64,000 nt of DNA from Emydura subglobosa (Eukaryota; Chordata; Testudines; Chelidae), in contig ML680053.1 in assembly GCA_007922225.1 (NCBI GenBank), positions 2,207,434-2,271,433 of the forward strand, given 5' to 3'. Below the pieces are notes generated by a model. It was not told the origin of the DNA. It worked only from the letters and a program-made list of their open reading frames with translations, and made no database searches. Below, in pieces: positions 49,430 through 61,350 of this stretch. A program made the translations under genes and the position numbers. Each line of letters starts with the position of its first letter. Within the stretch, counting starts at the first letter, position 1.

Positions 49430-49625
49430 AAGCAGCAGCAAACGTGAGGCTCTATTCCCAGCTCTGCCATGGACCACGGGCAAATCACATCACTTCTCTG
49501 TGCTGCTCTTTCGCCTCTAATCCTTGGTCTGGTTAGACTGTTAGCTCTCTAGGGCAGGGACCTACGAGTACATACAGCGCCTGCGCCTGGCATGATGGGG
49601 CTCCAATCTCGGTGGGGGCCTCTTG
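49430..49625 (+). mobile_element. MIR/L2-like SINE
   Basis: 'ttcccagctctgccatggaccacgggcaaatcacatcacttctctgtgctgc' and 'ttagactgttagctctctagggcagggacc'. Confidence 0.85.
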
Positions 49626-50849
49626 ACAGGACGGAAAAGTTTCAGAAACAGAGTCCAGGCTTTGCTAGCCAATGCCCTTTAGAGGTCTGTCTGCCTCCTG
49701 CTGTTAGCTGGTGATGAGAAAGCTCAGCTGGTTGGAAAATTCCAAAGCAGTTAAAGGTTCTTTGGAGAAACAGAAGTGATTTTGGGGGGTGGGGGAAATG
49801 TTTCCTATTTTTGCAGCAGTCCTTTGAGATCCCAGTCCTGCTAGCATCTGCCCTGCCTGCTCAGACACAGGGCAGCCCCTTGCTGGCATGCTCCTTCCCC
49901 CATGCGTCTCGAGGGGTCTGGAAGGCGTCCTGGTTCCCACTTGCTTTGTCCAGGCTAAATCTCAATAGCAAAGCTCTGGGAGTGGTGAAAGTGTCCCCGC
50001 AGCAGCAGCGGGGTCATAGGAAGCCTCCTCGTCATTTTGTTAATAAAGCTGTGTCAAAAGAACACTGGAAAGAAAGGGCTTTGTGGCTGACTTGACATCA
50101 CCCGTGTTGGCCCAATCCTGTTTTCATGAAATACATGAAAGAACAGAGCCACAAACACCCTCCCCCTCTCTCTTCCTACCAAGAGACACTTCAGCCTGAC
50201 ACACTGTAACTTTGATCAAAAGTTAAAACCTCAGCTGACTGGTATTGTTTTACCCTTTGAAATGTTCACTTCAGCCTTTTTAAAATATCCATTTACTGCA
50301 TAATAATTCGAGTCTGTCTTTACTTTCTATAATTCTACTGGTTTTAAGATTGTTTGTAAAACCACTCCATTGACCATTCTATCTGTTAATTTTACCCACT
50401 TTCAATATAGTTGTAAACACCCTCTTTTAAGTATAAAAAGCCACACTATGAAATGTAATTACATATACCTACCTAATTGTGAAAGACACTGGCAAAAATG
50501 AAATAATGTTTGCTTTAAAAATATATGTGAATTCTTCAGCTAGGAATTGGCATTGAGTGACTGGAGTGTGAATGGCTGAGCAATTGAGGTGGGTGTAGAC
50601 AGGAAGAGTGATTGAACAACTGGTCTGAGTAAGGGATATCGAAACAGACACGAAGAAAACACCAGCCTCACCTAAAACCTTTGAGGAAGGAAGGAAGGAG
50701 CGAAGATAATAACTTTTACCACTCAACTGGCCGAAGAGGAGCCCACCCTGATAACTTTGGAGCCAGCCCAGTTCAAAGAACAAAATCTGATCAGGCTTGC
50801 AACAATGTGGGTGATTAAGGATCACACCAAATGCAGATGCAGCATGACA

Positions 50850-51390
50850 CAGCAAAAACCCAGACTTACATGGGGTCTTTTCTCTATAAAATGGGACAGA
50901 AAGATGAAGGCTGGAGGTTCGGGTCTACATCACCAACCAGCCAGGAGTACCGGTGCGCATCGGCAGAACCTTGCTCCTCACCCTCGTGCTGCAGTCACCT
51001 GGCCAGTGACTACCACGAGCACCAAGAGGCTGGTAACTATAACATCTGTGAGACCCCTATGTATGTTTGTCTGTCTCCCGGCCTGTGTGTGCCTGTCAGT
51101 CTGTGTGAGTGTGAATGGAAGTACAACTGAAAGGTGTCAACGAAGAATATTTTATTAACAAGAATCTCTGTAATTGTAGTATTGATACAATGTTGATACT
51201 GTTTTCCTAGTGTTTACATTACTGATTCTATTTCACTAAGTGAAGAACAATATTGATGATGTTAGTGTTGATACTTTTTTTTATTGATACTATTTACCAA
51301 ATTTCTGTATTCACAATAAACGTGGCTCGTTGCCTTATCCCCTGAAAAAGATCCTGTGGTATTTGTTATTTGAATAACACCCGGGCACCA
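50850..51390 (+). repeat. Possible LTR-like segment
   Basis: A TATA-like 'ctctataaaatgg' (50882) and an AATAAA signal (51317) lie about 430 bases apart, and the segment ends in 'ttatttgaataaca'. No second copy, target duplication or internal coding region is visible, so this could be chance. Confidence 0.25.
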
Positions 51391-51564
51391 CCATCTCAGA
51401 GTAAAGCACAAGTAATTAACTTACATTTCCTGAGCACCTTACAGCCTGTTGGATACTAGAGCTCTTTACCTCAGCCACCACCACTATGCAGCCACCTCTT
51501 GGGTGGAACGTGGCAGCTGGTCAACACAGAGCAACACTAACCAGTTTACAACCAAAAACTAATA

Positions 51565-51735
51565 CCTAGGAGGTCATGTAGTGCTGGGTTCTATGCCATG
51601 CTCTACAACTGACTCACTGTGTGCCTTCCGCCAAGTCACTTGATTGCTATGTGCTGCAGTTTTCACATCTGTTACACAGGGAGAACAATACTTCCCTTAT
51701 AAAGCACTTTCAGATCTACAGAGGTATGCACGGTG
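51565..51735 (+). mobile_element. MIR-like SINE
   Basis: 'ctgactcactgtgtgccttccgccaagtcacttgattgc...ctgttacacagggagaacaatac...ataaagcactttcagatctac'. Confidence 0.75.
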
Positions 51736-51847
51736 GGTGCGATTTTTAAAAGCTCCTAAGTGAGTCGGGCGCCCATGCCCCAAGGATTTTCAATAATGGA
51801 TCTACATATATTAGGTACGACCACCCCGCTCCCAGCAAACTGCCTTT

Positions 51848-52110
51848 CAGTGGGACTTAGAGTACATCTACCCAGAGAAAAAAAGACCCACTGCAGCGAG
51901 TCTCAGAGCCCAGGTCACGTGAATCAGACTTGCGCCGCGGGTTACAAATAGCAGATTATGTCTACACAATAACTTTTGGCCTCACAGCATGAACCCTGCA
52001 AACCCGGGTCTGTTAAGATGGGCTCTGAACTCACTGCTGTGCGGTTTTTTGTTTTTTTGCTGTGCAGACATACTCTGCGGCTCTTGGGTCATTTCAGGTG
52101 CTTTTGAAAA
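51848..52110. mobile_element. Possible MITE of the 'gtctacact' family
   Basis: Contains 'gagtacatctacccagag', 'ttatgtctacacaataac' and 'gtgcagacatactctgc' in an inverted arrangement. Borders are uncertain. Confidence 0.4.
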
Positions 52111-52626
52111 TGTTACCCTGAATCCTCAGTATTAGCACAGAAGCCACTTCTCACACCTGTGGAGTGGAATATCAAACATAAAAATAGATAAACAGACTGA
52201 TGGCTTACCAGTATTTTGAACAAATTACCCATGCAGATTATTTTCCAGGCACAAAATATAAAAGCCGCTCCTTTACCATCTTCAGATTTCTAAGCATTTT
52301 TTTTCTAATCGCAGGCTTTGTAGCACACAGTTTATCAATCCCAGTTTGTGGAAGAAAAGTCAGTTACTCAGCCCTTGAAAATATGGCCAGTGCTGAGAGT
52401 TTCCTAAGTAATTTTTCTGTTGTTTCATCAAGACTTCCTTTTATCATTCAAGCAGAGCAACAAATCATCACAGAAAAGGGAACAGAAAATGCTTGCCTAT
52501 CCAGCATAGAACACAGCGCCTGCTGCTATACAGTTTAGATCAGTAGTTCTGCAATGCAGCATGGTACATCAGGGGTTTTGTAACAATAAGAATGAAATTT
52601 TGCTCTTCTCTTGCTCCATCCATGCA

Positions 52627-53394
52627 TAAAATCATAGGACTGGTTTTCTAGTCCAGTCCCTTGCACTCAAGGCAGGACTGAGTATTATCTAGACCATCCC
52701 TGACAGGCATCTATCTAACCTGCTCTTAAAAATCTCTAACGATGGAGATTCCACAACCTCCCCAGGCAATTCATTCCAGTATTTAACTACCCTGACAGTT
52801 AGGAAGTTTTTCCTAATGTCCAACCTAAACCACCCTTGCTGCAGTTTAAGCCCATTGCTTCTTGTCCTAACCTCAGAGGTTAAAGAGAATAATTTTTCTC
52901 CCTCCTCCTTGTAACAACCTTTTATGTACTTGAAAACTGTTATCATCTTACCTGAAATGTGGTGCCCAGAACTGGACTCAATACTCCAGCTGAGGTCTTA
53001 TGAGCATGGAGTAGGAGCGGAAGAATTACTTCTCGTGTCTTGCTTACAACACCCCTGCTAATACATCCTAGAATGAGGTTTGCTTTTTTTTTTTGCAGCA
53101 GTGTGACACTGTTGACTCATATTTAGCTTGGAATCCCCTATGACCCCCGGATCCTTTTCTGCAGCGCTCCTTCCTCGGCAGTCATTTCCCGGTTTGTAGG
53201 TGTGAAACTGATTGTTCCTTCCTCAGCGCAGCACTTTGCATTTGTTCTTACTGAATTTCATCCTATTTACTTCAGACCATGTCTCCAATTTGTCCAGATC
53301 ATTTTGAATTTCAATCCTATCCTCCAAAGCACTTGCAAGCCCGCCCAGCTTGGTATCGTCCACGCACTTTATAAGTGTATTCTCTATGCCGTTA
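52627..53394 (-). mobile_element. CR1 LINE, 3' part (split copy, segment 1)
   Basis: Antisense CR1: 52946-52689 encodes [79 protein letters not shown], and upstream coding remnants follow to 53394. A separate element then interrupts it; the CR1 resumes at 54002. Confidence 0.9.
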
Positions 53395-54001
53395 TTAAGG
53401 ATGAGATTATGTCACGGAGATCACGGAAGTTATTGACTCAGAGTTCCAGAGATCTCCATGATATTTTCCGCTTCAGCCCAGGTGAGGCAGGGCTGGAGCT
53501 GTCAGGGGCTCTGGAGCCAAAGAGGGTGGGGACCTGCTCGGTGGCGGGGCCCCCACAGCTCTAAGTTGCTCTGAGCGGCGGGTGATCCAGACCTCCGAGC
53601 CGCCGGATTCAGAGCTCCAAGCTGCTGTGGGCGGCGGGGGGACCTTGGACGTCTGAGCCACCAGAGGTGGCGGGGGACCCTGAGTGACGTGGAGTCCCTG
53701 GAGCTCTGAGCCACCCCGGGTGGCAGAAGGACTGCAGGCGGCAGAGGTACCCCGGAGCTCCAAGCTGCTGTAGGCGGTGGAGAGACCCTGGAGCCCCAAG
53801 CTGGGGCAGCAGCCCAGCCTCCTGCACTCCCCTCCCACAGCAGGTCTCGGGCTCTCATCATCCCGTCTGGCCCCCTTTGCCCCGGTTATTTTTTAGTAAA
53901 ACTCAGGGATGGGTCATGGGACTTCCGTGAATTTCTGTTTATTGCCCGTGACCTGTCCCTGACTTTTACTAAAAACAACCCGGACAAAATCTTCACCTTA
54001 A
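53395..54001. mobile_element. Non-autonomous inverted-repeat DNA element inserted in a CR1
   Basis: The ends are inverted copies: ttaaggatgagattatgtcacgg at the left, and ttaaggtgaagattttgtccggg on the opposite strand at the right. A second inverted pair lies near the right end (53890-53920 and 53943-53973, about 30 bases, few mismatches). The centre (about 53470-53880) is GC-rich with tandemly related 'ggagctctgagccacc'-type units. No transposase is encoded. TTAA is present at both ends, but an imperfect longer target duplication (ccgttattaa / ccattatcttaa) is also possible. Confidence 0.7.
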
Positions 54002-54345
54002 CCATTATCTTAATCACTGAAGAAGATACTGAACAGAGCCGGACCCAGAACTGATCACTGAGGGACCCCACTCGTTATGCCCTTCCAACTTGACTATGAA
54101 CCACTAATAACTACGCTCTGGGAACGGTTTTCCAAACAGTTATGCACCCACCTTATAGTAGCTCCATCTGGGTTGTATTTCCTGAGTTCCATTTCACTGA
54201 CATGCATTGTTAGATGTCTAATTGCTACTCAACTTTTTGTGAAAACTCAGACAAAAATGTCATTTAGCACTTTAATGTTGCCTGAGTATACATTTCTGAT
54301 GCATGTCAGTTACACCTCTGGGACCAGGCCTGACAGACCCATTTT
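54002..54345 (-). mobile_element. CR1 LINE (split copy, segment 2)
   Basis: 'attatcttaatcactgaagaagatactgaacagagccggacccag' continues the same antisense CR1 directly after the inserted element, including the reverse-transcriptase region next to the FADD block and the SGVPQGS block. Confidence 0.8.
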
Positions 54346-54874
54346 AAAGGTGGGGACACTGAGGCAGGTAATGTCCATGTTTTCATAAGTGGCCTCTCAT
54401 TTTGGGTGCCCAATTTGAGGTGCTCAGGGTCTAATTTTCAGGGGTTCCATATCTCCAGCTGAAGTCTAGCAGTTAAGTCATTCTAAAAATCAGGTCCCAG
54501 GTGTCCAAAACTGGGCACCTGAAGTTCGATGCCACTTTAGAAAACATGGGACTTCACATGCGGATGCAGCAGGAGAGCAGGGAATAGGACTGATCTCCTG
54601 ACAGAGTCCTTTCTGCAGCCGGTTTTCCCCTGGTCAGGTTAGCAAGCTGTACTTTCAAAGGCAGTGCAGAGGGATTGGGCCCTTGCTGACCCCGCCAGGA
54701 GTGGATCTGGAGAAGACAGACGGCATAAAACACACACACAGCACATTGTGCAGTGCCAACGATGGCTCATCCCACAGTGACGCTAGCGGAATTAAATACC
54801 ATGTCAGCATCAGCTGTAGCCAGCATTACATTACACCTCTGCAGCAATGTCCATCCCGGGCTTTACAAACGCTG

Positions 54875-54990
54875 GGCCAGATCCTCAGCTGGTGGAAATG
54901 GGCGTAGCGTCACTGACTTCATGAATCAGATTCTCACCAGGTGCAAAATGGCATAGCTCCACTAACTTCAATGCCAGCATGTTTCTAGGT
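54875..54990. repeat. Palindromic 'cagatcctcagctggtg' repeat
   Basis: 'gccagatcctcagctggtggaaatgggcgtagcgtcactgacttca' and the related 'cagattctcaccaggtgcaaaatggcatagctccactaacttcaatg' lie side by side as diverged units of a repeat common in sauropsid genomes. Confidence 0.5.
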
Positions 54991-55337
54991 CAGGCCCCAG
55001 ATCTCCAGACTCTTTTTAAACATGAGCTCTTTAAAGCCCTTATCTGAGTCTCCCTCGCCTCCAAGTGGGCCTTTGTGCCCATGTAGACACCTGCTGAAGT
55101 CACAGGCGCAAGGGTCCATCCATACAGTTGCTCTTGCAGGATCACGTCCTAATGCTGATTTTAACACACACCCCCACACATTGCATCAACCAGCAGCCAA
55201 GAACTCCTGAACGAACTTACAGCAACAAGCCAGTATGTGTGTGTGATGGGAAAATACCACCAGTCCAGCATGGAAGCATGTGCCTGCTTCCAAGGTTATT
55301 TTAAAAAGGAATAGAACAGTAAAACGTGCAAAATGTG

Positions 55338-55572
55338 GGGGAGGGCTAGGCTGGATATTAGGAAAAACTTTATTCCCTAGGTGGGTGGTGAAGCACTGGA
55401 ATGGGTTACCTAAGGAGGTGGTAGAGTCTCCAGCCTTAGAGGTTTTTAAGGCCCAGCTTGACAAAACCCTGGCTGGGATGGTTTAGTTGGGGTTGGTCCT
55501 GCGCTGAGCAGGGGGTTGGACTAGATACCTCCTGAGGTCTCTTCCAACCCTCATCTTCTATGATTCTATGAA
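55338..55572 (+). mobile_element. CR1 LINE, 3'-end fragment
   Basis: Encodes LDIRKNFIP...[33 protein letters not shown], the end of ORF2, then the 3'UTR and the tail tctatgattctatga. Only lightly diverged. Confidence 0.93.
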
Positions 55573-56702
55573 AAATATCTTGCCAGAGCCCTTTCAAAAC
55601 CTCCCCATTTGCATACATTACCCTTAAAAAGAAAAAGAGACAGCATAGTTGTGATGGGGACTAAAGACAGGTTAGTAAAGGGAAGATTCTTCTCCCAGGA
55701 TAAAACATTGCATATAGCCGAATCCAAATACCCTACCCCCCAGCTGCTCAAAACTCCCTTTTTTTTATCAATGCCAGCCTATCCCCCTGGTATATTAACT
55801 CTTGATTATACAAATGCCCCATGATCCAATTACATCTGGTGTAACTCATGGGATCCAGTCCCTTCATCTGGATTCTAATCTATACTGTTGGATACTAAAG
55901 ATTCACAGAGCTGCTATCTCTTGAAATGGGATTAATTAGGCCAGAATTTTCAAAGGGCTCGGCCCCCACAACTGGACCCACATTTTCAGAGGAGCTCAAT
56001 GCAACAGGCACCTACTTCTTCTGAACATCTTGTCTTCAGGTGACTGTATACCTTGGGCACGTGAGACCCTGGGTTTTTATGCCTTCTCTGTATCGTTTTC
56101 CAGTCTACTGCCTGAATCACACTTATTTGGTTGTGTCAGGATTTATTTCACGTGCACCACACAACAGTTGGGACTGAACACAAACAAAGAGTCTTACGAA
56201 GGTGCTGGGTTCCCACTGAAGTGCTCAGGAAATTAAGCCAAAACCAATTAATTGGCACTAAATATCCCAGGCACTGGGCATCATCTCGGTGTCTAACCCA
56301 TCCATCAAGAATGATGGCCAAACAATCTGGCCCGTACCACACATCTGCAAATTAAAAATAAAGAGGCTAAATAGACTCACTTCCCCAACCAGCTCCAGAT
56401 CCTCCTGAGAATTCCCCCCTTCGGGTAATGGCCTGAATGAGCAGACAAGCTATACACCGTGCCCTGGAAGTCAACGGACTTGTGCACTGTCGATGCTAGC
56501 TAGGGAAGATGAATCCAAGGGCCTTCTAGCTGAGAAAATCCTGTCTAGGGGCAGTTAGATAAAGCTTCCCGGCTGACATCAGTAGAACATCTGTCCTGTT
56601 CTATGCAAGCTCTTTTACTGAGCCCCTCACCAGGGTATCGGAGCTCTTCTGTGACTGTCTCTGACATAGCTGGAATGCAAATTATTTACAGGGTCAACAA
56701 TT

Positions 56703-56965
56703 TCCTGGCTAAAAAGGACCATTATGGTCACCTAGTCTGACCTACTGCACAACTGAGCCAAAGAAACCCATGCAGTGATTCCTCCTTCTGTCCCAACAAT
56801 GTACTGGTGAACAAGGGTACCTTTTAGAAAGACATCCAGCCTTGATGTCAAGAAGATCCCAAGTGATAGAGAATTCACCATACCCATTGCTAATCTATTC
56901 CACTGTTAAAAATTTGCATCTCCATTCCCGTTTGAACTTTGCTGACTTCAGCATACAATATTAGA
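56703..56965 (-). mobile_element. CR1 LINE, 3'-end fragment
   Basis: 'aaaaaggaccattatggtcacctagtctgacctactgcac' is the antisense CR1 3'UTR, followed by decayed ORF2 end sequence ('gatagagaattcaccatacccattgctaatctattccactg'). Confidence 0.75.
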
Positions 56966-57070
56966 TCTTCTTATACCTTTGTCTGGGAAATGGAGAGGCT
57001 GAGATCTCCTGATGAAAAGCACTATATAAGAGCGAGGCATTATTATTTATTCTCTAATGAGAGGAGACCA

Positions 57071-57315
57071 AGGCCATATCTACACTAGAGAGCTCACAGC
57101 GACACAGCTGTCCCGCTGCTGCTGCGCCACTGTCAGATCACCCGTGTAGCTGCTCTAGGCGGACGGGAGAGAGCTCCCCCATCGACATCATTAAACCACC
57201 CCCATGAGTGGCGGGAGACACTCTCCTGCTGACGTAGCGCTGCTCTGTCAGTGTGATTTATGTCGCTCGGGGGGCGGACTTTTCACCAACAAAAGTGCTA
57301 ATGTAGACATAGCCT
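57071..57315. mobile_element. Inverted-repeat MITE of the 'gtctacact' family
   Basis: Ends aggccatatctacactag and the complement of ctaatgtagacatagcct match at 15 of 18 positions. The 245-bp body carries no coding sequence. Related ends occur at 4555-4858, 29565-29815, 46648-46790 and 51848-52110. Confidence 0.75.
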
Positions 57316-58445
57316 CAAAGAGTTTCTCTGTCAGGGGCCCGTAGCTGGACCTGAGCAGCGGAGCCAGGGACCGGAGGTAATCAGACTCAAAGGATCTCCA
57401 GGAGTCAGCTCTGCTCCTGCGGATAACAGCAGCTCACCCAGGAGGGGTGGTTCCAGAGGGGATCTGGGGCAGAGATGTAACAAGACGATGGCTCAGCCCA
57501 GGTCGACTGCACAGGGACTGGACACAATAATCCAGGCAGTCCCTGCCAGCCCCATGGTCCTAGGCTAGGTTAAAAAGCCCTCTAGTATCAGACAGCTTCT
57601 CCCTGGGGAGATGTTTATATTGTCATTCAATTCCCTCTCGCCTTTCTGTTCAGGGACTCCTGGAGTCACTCCAAGGGCCACAAATACTTTCTGCGGCTCT
57701 TCTCTGAACCCACTCCCATTTCGACGCTGGTTTTGAAGCGTGGACCGCAGACACGGACGCAATGGTCCCAGCAGTGCTGTCGGCAGAGGAAACAGCAGCT
57801 CCTGCTCGAGATTCCCCCTTTTGTACATTGAAGACGTTAGCCCTCTTTGCTACCGCAGCAAACTGGGAGCTCCCGTGCAGCTGGTCCTGGATAAAATAAA
57901 CCCAGCCGAGTGAATCGCCCGGGAGAACGAGCAGAAAGCCAGTGCAGCCTCTGGAGCGCCAGCACTAGATGTGTTCTGTGCATGATGCTGACAAATTGGG
58001 GGGCCAGCCGCACACTGCGCTCGCTTACACCCCACAGAGGTGCTGCGGCGAGAGCTGAGAGAGGCACGGATCCCGGGGCAGGGGAGGGAGAGCCGTACTG
58101 AAAACATAGGCAGGCACCAGTCTAGCTGAACGTAGATGGGAATGATTCGTCTGGAGCCCCAGGAGATTGGAAAACACCCGCAGGTTGTGAGCAAAGGGTG
58201 GGGGCTGAGCAAGGAAAGGCACCTGCCCGGCCGTACCTTTCACAGCCGGGCGCCAGGAATTCAGGATATCATCCAGGTACCGCCGGCGGGGGAAACAATC
58301 TGCTTTGCCCCTGAGCCCATGGCACTGCTCTGCTGGCATACATCAGGAACAACTCAACCCACGGAGTCACACTGACGCAAGGCGGCTCAGGCTCCATGTC
58401 AATGGATGCAGCGTGCATGGCTAGGGATGCGCTCCACGCACGGGC

Positions 58446-58459
58446 CCACTAGATGGCGC
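58446..58459 (+). promoter_or_regulatory. CTCF-type motif
   Basis: CCACTAGATGGCGC matches CCASYAGRKGGCRS at every position, upstream of P2RY6. Confidence 0.5.
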
Positions 58460-58784
58460 GTCTCAGATGGCGATGAACGACCAGCAAGCGCTCCCCAGCC
58501 ACCTGGCTTTTTGTTTCCATTGTAATGACTCAAATTAAGGGGCCAATCCCTTCTCTAGTGTAAATCTACTGACCTTACTGGATCTGCTGCCCCTTTGGGC
58601 CTGGTCGCTGTCTTTAGTCCCAATGCGCTGTAACTGGAATCCTTCCTCTAGCATCGGGATTCTCTCGCTCTAAGATTTGCAAAGGGCTCCGGTGAGGAAT
58701 ACTGCTTCATGGGTGCTCAGCATAACCGGGAAAAACAAGCTACGGTCCAACACAGCGAGGGCGACCAAGCAGCTGTGACTAGTC

Positions 58785-58880
58785 ATGGCCCAGGGTCAGG
58801 GATCAGGGCCCATTGAGCTAGGCACTGAACACAGAAACAAACACAGACAATCCCTGCCCCTACGGAGCTCCCCATTTAGG
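58785..58880 (-). mobile_element. MIR/L2-like SINE tail fragment
   Basis: Antisense: 'gatcagggcccattgagctaggcactgaacacagaaac...ctgcccctacggagctcc'. Confidence 0.75.
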
Positions 58881-59474
58881 ATTTAGTCCCTAGGGGCTAC
58901 TGTAATACATATAATAGAAAGGCAGAATAGAGACAGGTGTGTGCATACATCAGTCATAACATTGGTCTCAGTAGCCACCAGCCTAATCAATTAGAGCACC
59001 GAGTCTTGTAACCTCAACACACTTTCAAAGCTACCACTGGATCCAAAACATCCCATGCGGAAGAAAAGCCGAAGATTTGAAATCTCTCTCTCTCTTTCTC
59101 TCTCTCTCTCACCCACACAAAGATTTCCATTGATTTCAGTTAGAGTTGGATTGAGCCCTAAATGACCAAACTAAACTAGGCACATTTAGAGCTAGTTTCT
59201 TTCCCTGCGCCCCCGAGGTTTATAAAATACACACACCTGGCCAAGATGAATCAGCTAGTTCACAGAGAGGTCTAACAGTACCGATGTTTGCATGCAAAAG
59301 TTCAAGGCGCTCAGGTTTAATGCACTGCATACTTTGCATCAACAGCGTTGTTTGAATGCGTCTATTACATACAAGTCGCTAGAGATGATTAAGTGTTGCA
59401 AATACAGTGATCCAGGCAGTCAGGAATAGAAGACACCAGCACACTGCTTTCTGTCTTTTAAGCATTTTACAAGC

Positions 59475-59740
59475 AATAGCTAATTCATCTCCTGCAGCAC
59501 CTATCTATATATGAATCTTACACGGCTCCTATCCATGCACCTCACAGTCTTTCAGTGCATTTATCTCCATCACTCTCCTGTGAGGTAGAAAAGCATTATC
59601 CTTATTTTATACCAGGAGAAACTGAGGCACAAAGAGACAACTCCCCAAGGTGCCATAGGAAGGCTCTGGCAGACGTGGGAATTGACGCCCGGTCTCCCGA
59701 GTTGCAAGAGAGCACTCTCACACCTGGACCATCTGCTTAG
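59475..59740 (-). mobile_element. MIR-like SINE
   Basis: Antisense: 'ctgtgaggtagaaaagcattatccttattttataccaggagaaactgaggcacaaagag...tgggaattgacgcccggtctccc'. Confidence 0.8.
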
Positions 59741-60984
59741 ACATCGATTTATTTAGATTAGACACTTATGCCCGCCACCCCACATCACCCTATTACCTAA
59801 GTAAGAAAGGAAGAGATCACAGGCCAGCTGTCAGAAGCCCAGGGGAGCTCAGGTTGTAGCTGGAGAGGGAAGAATAGAGCCGACAACCCTACAGGGTTTG
59901 ATTTGTGATAGGAATCACAAGCTGGACCTGGAGTTCGGTTCACGATGGTCGGAAGCAAAGAGGCTCCTGCAGATTCAGGTTTGTGAACACATCTCCAAAA
60001 GGGCCCATCCCAGCTGACCCCCACCTCACTGCTTTGCCCCCCAGCCTCCAGAGAGGTTCCTTTCCATCTCCCAGATAGATCCCTTCCCTCCCAGAACAGC
60101 AATTTTCTAGAGTTTTGACCAAGCCGCTTTTTAAAAGTGCCAAGCAATTGGGTCTTCCGCTGCTGCGTTTGGGAGCCTCATGCATCTCACACACAGTCCA
60201 TCACTTACCATGGCAGTTTTCAGGGAGGCTGATGGGACGAGGCGCTTGGCTGGTGGTGGTGGGTGCTATTCAAAGAGCAAACATCTCACCCCCATGCTTG
60301 CAGAACACAGTATCCCTCCAGCTCAGCTCAAGGGGGCAGATGGTCCTGGCTGAATATTCTGTCCTGCGCCGGTTGAGGGCTGGGGCGGTGGGGGAACAAC
60401 ACAAGGAGCTCAGCCAGAGGAGACGGTTATATAGGCTGCGAAGGGCTGGAAATAAAAGCAGAACCGGAAAGTCAACCGATGGATGTCTTGGCTGCCAGAG
60501 CGAGGAACAAACCCAAGAATGACAGGATCAGCAAATCTGACCTGCCAGTGAAGTCCAGCAACCACATCCTGGACACAGAGAAGAGGATCTAGGACAGCAC
60601 CGGAAAACTGGTGCGGAGAGCACTGCAGCTCTGGCTGCACTAGAGCAGATCTGCACTAGAGCAGACAGCAGGGAATGGACGGGGGGGGACATTGGGTTTG
60701 GCCCATTGCGTTTGTTTGTTTCAAATTAAAATTGGATCCACACCTGACGTGGCCAGAGAGCAGCGGTGTGAGATTAATGAGGCCAGACTTGTCTAGCAGG
60801 CTCCACGGCACGGCTGTCTTTGGAAGGGACCTGGCTCCAGCAGCACAGGAGTTATACTAGGCTATACAAGTCACCCTACAGAGGGACAAAGCGTGGATCT
60901 AGTGTGTAGAGCAATGGCGCCTGGCCACGGACACCTGCTCTACTGGTAGTTCACAGACCAGTGGCTGACGGCTTGTGATGGGCT

Positions 60985-61350
60985 AGTAGGTGCACCGGTC
61001 CAATGGTTATAATCTATTTCAGAAGGCTCAAGGGGGCGGAAGGGGAAGGGGAGTGGCGTTCTACATCAAACAGGCATTCCCTGTTTCCGAGTCACAGATG
61101 ACTCAGAAGAAAATGATCTTGAATGCTTATGGATCAATGTCCTACCAGATAAAGCACAAGAGGGGGTCTTAGTTGTGTCTGCCGCAGACCTTCAAACCAC
61201 ACGAGGAAACAGCACGATCGCTTTCTTACACCTCTACCTACAACACGTAGGGGGAAAAACTGTGTGGTCATGGGGGACTTTAATGTGAGTGATATATGCA
61301 GGGGGTCTCATGCCTGCACTACTAAAACACCCCTGGAATTTCTGAGCATT
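60985..61350 (+). mobile_element. CR1-type endonuclease fragment, interrupted by the antisense CR1
   Basis: Sense-strand reading gives RGRGVAFYIKQ (near 61040), a decayed LWINVLPDKA-like stretch and VVMGDFNVSDIC (near 61267), all characteristic of the endonuclease domain of CR1-like LINEs. Frameshifts and stops break it. It ends exactly where the antisense CR1 tail begins. Confidence 0.7.

Larger units (their letters stand above)
39661..60984. other. Region upstream of P2RY6 (5' introns and/or intergenic)
   Basis: No protein-coding exon was recognised in this 21-kb stretch; noncoding 5' exons of P2RY6 could lie here but cannot be picked by eye. Stretches with nothing nameable include 42700-43720, 45600-46640, 47180-48090, 48925-49425, 49630-50850, 52120-52620, 54345-55335, 55580-56700, 57320-58780, 58885-59475 and 59745-60980. 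Bases 48120-48560 are CCCCGCCC-rich without a visible gene. A (CT)n run lies at about 59083-59112. Confidence 0.65.

Noticed and set aside
40000..60984. Search for P2RY2 upstream of P2RY6
   Set aside because: No second seven-transmembrane frame of about 370 codons is present; P2RY2, if linked, lies beyond the window.
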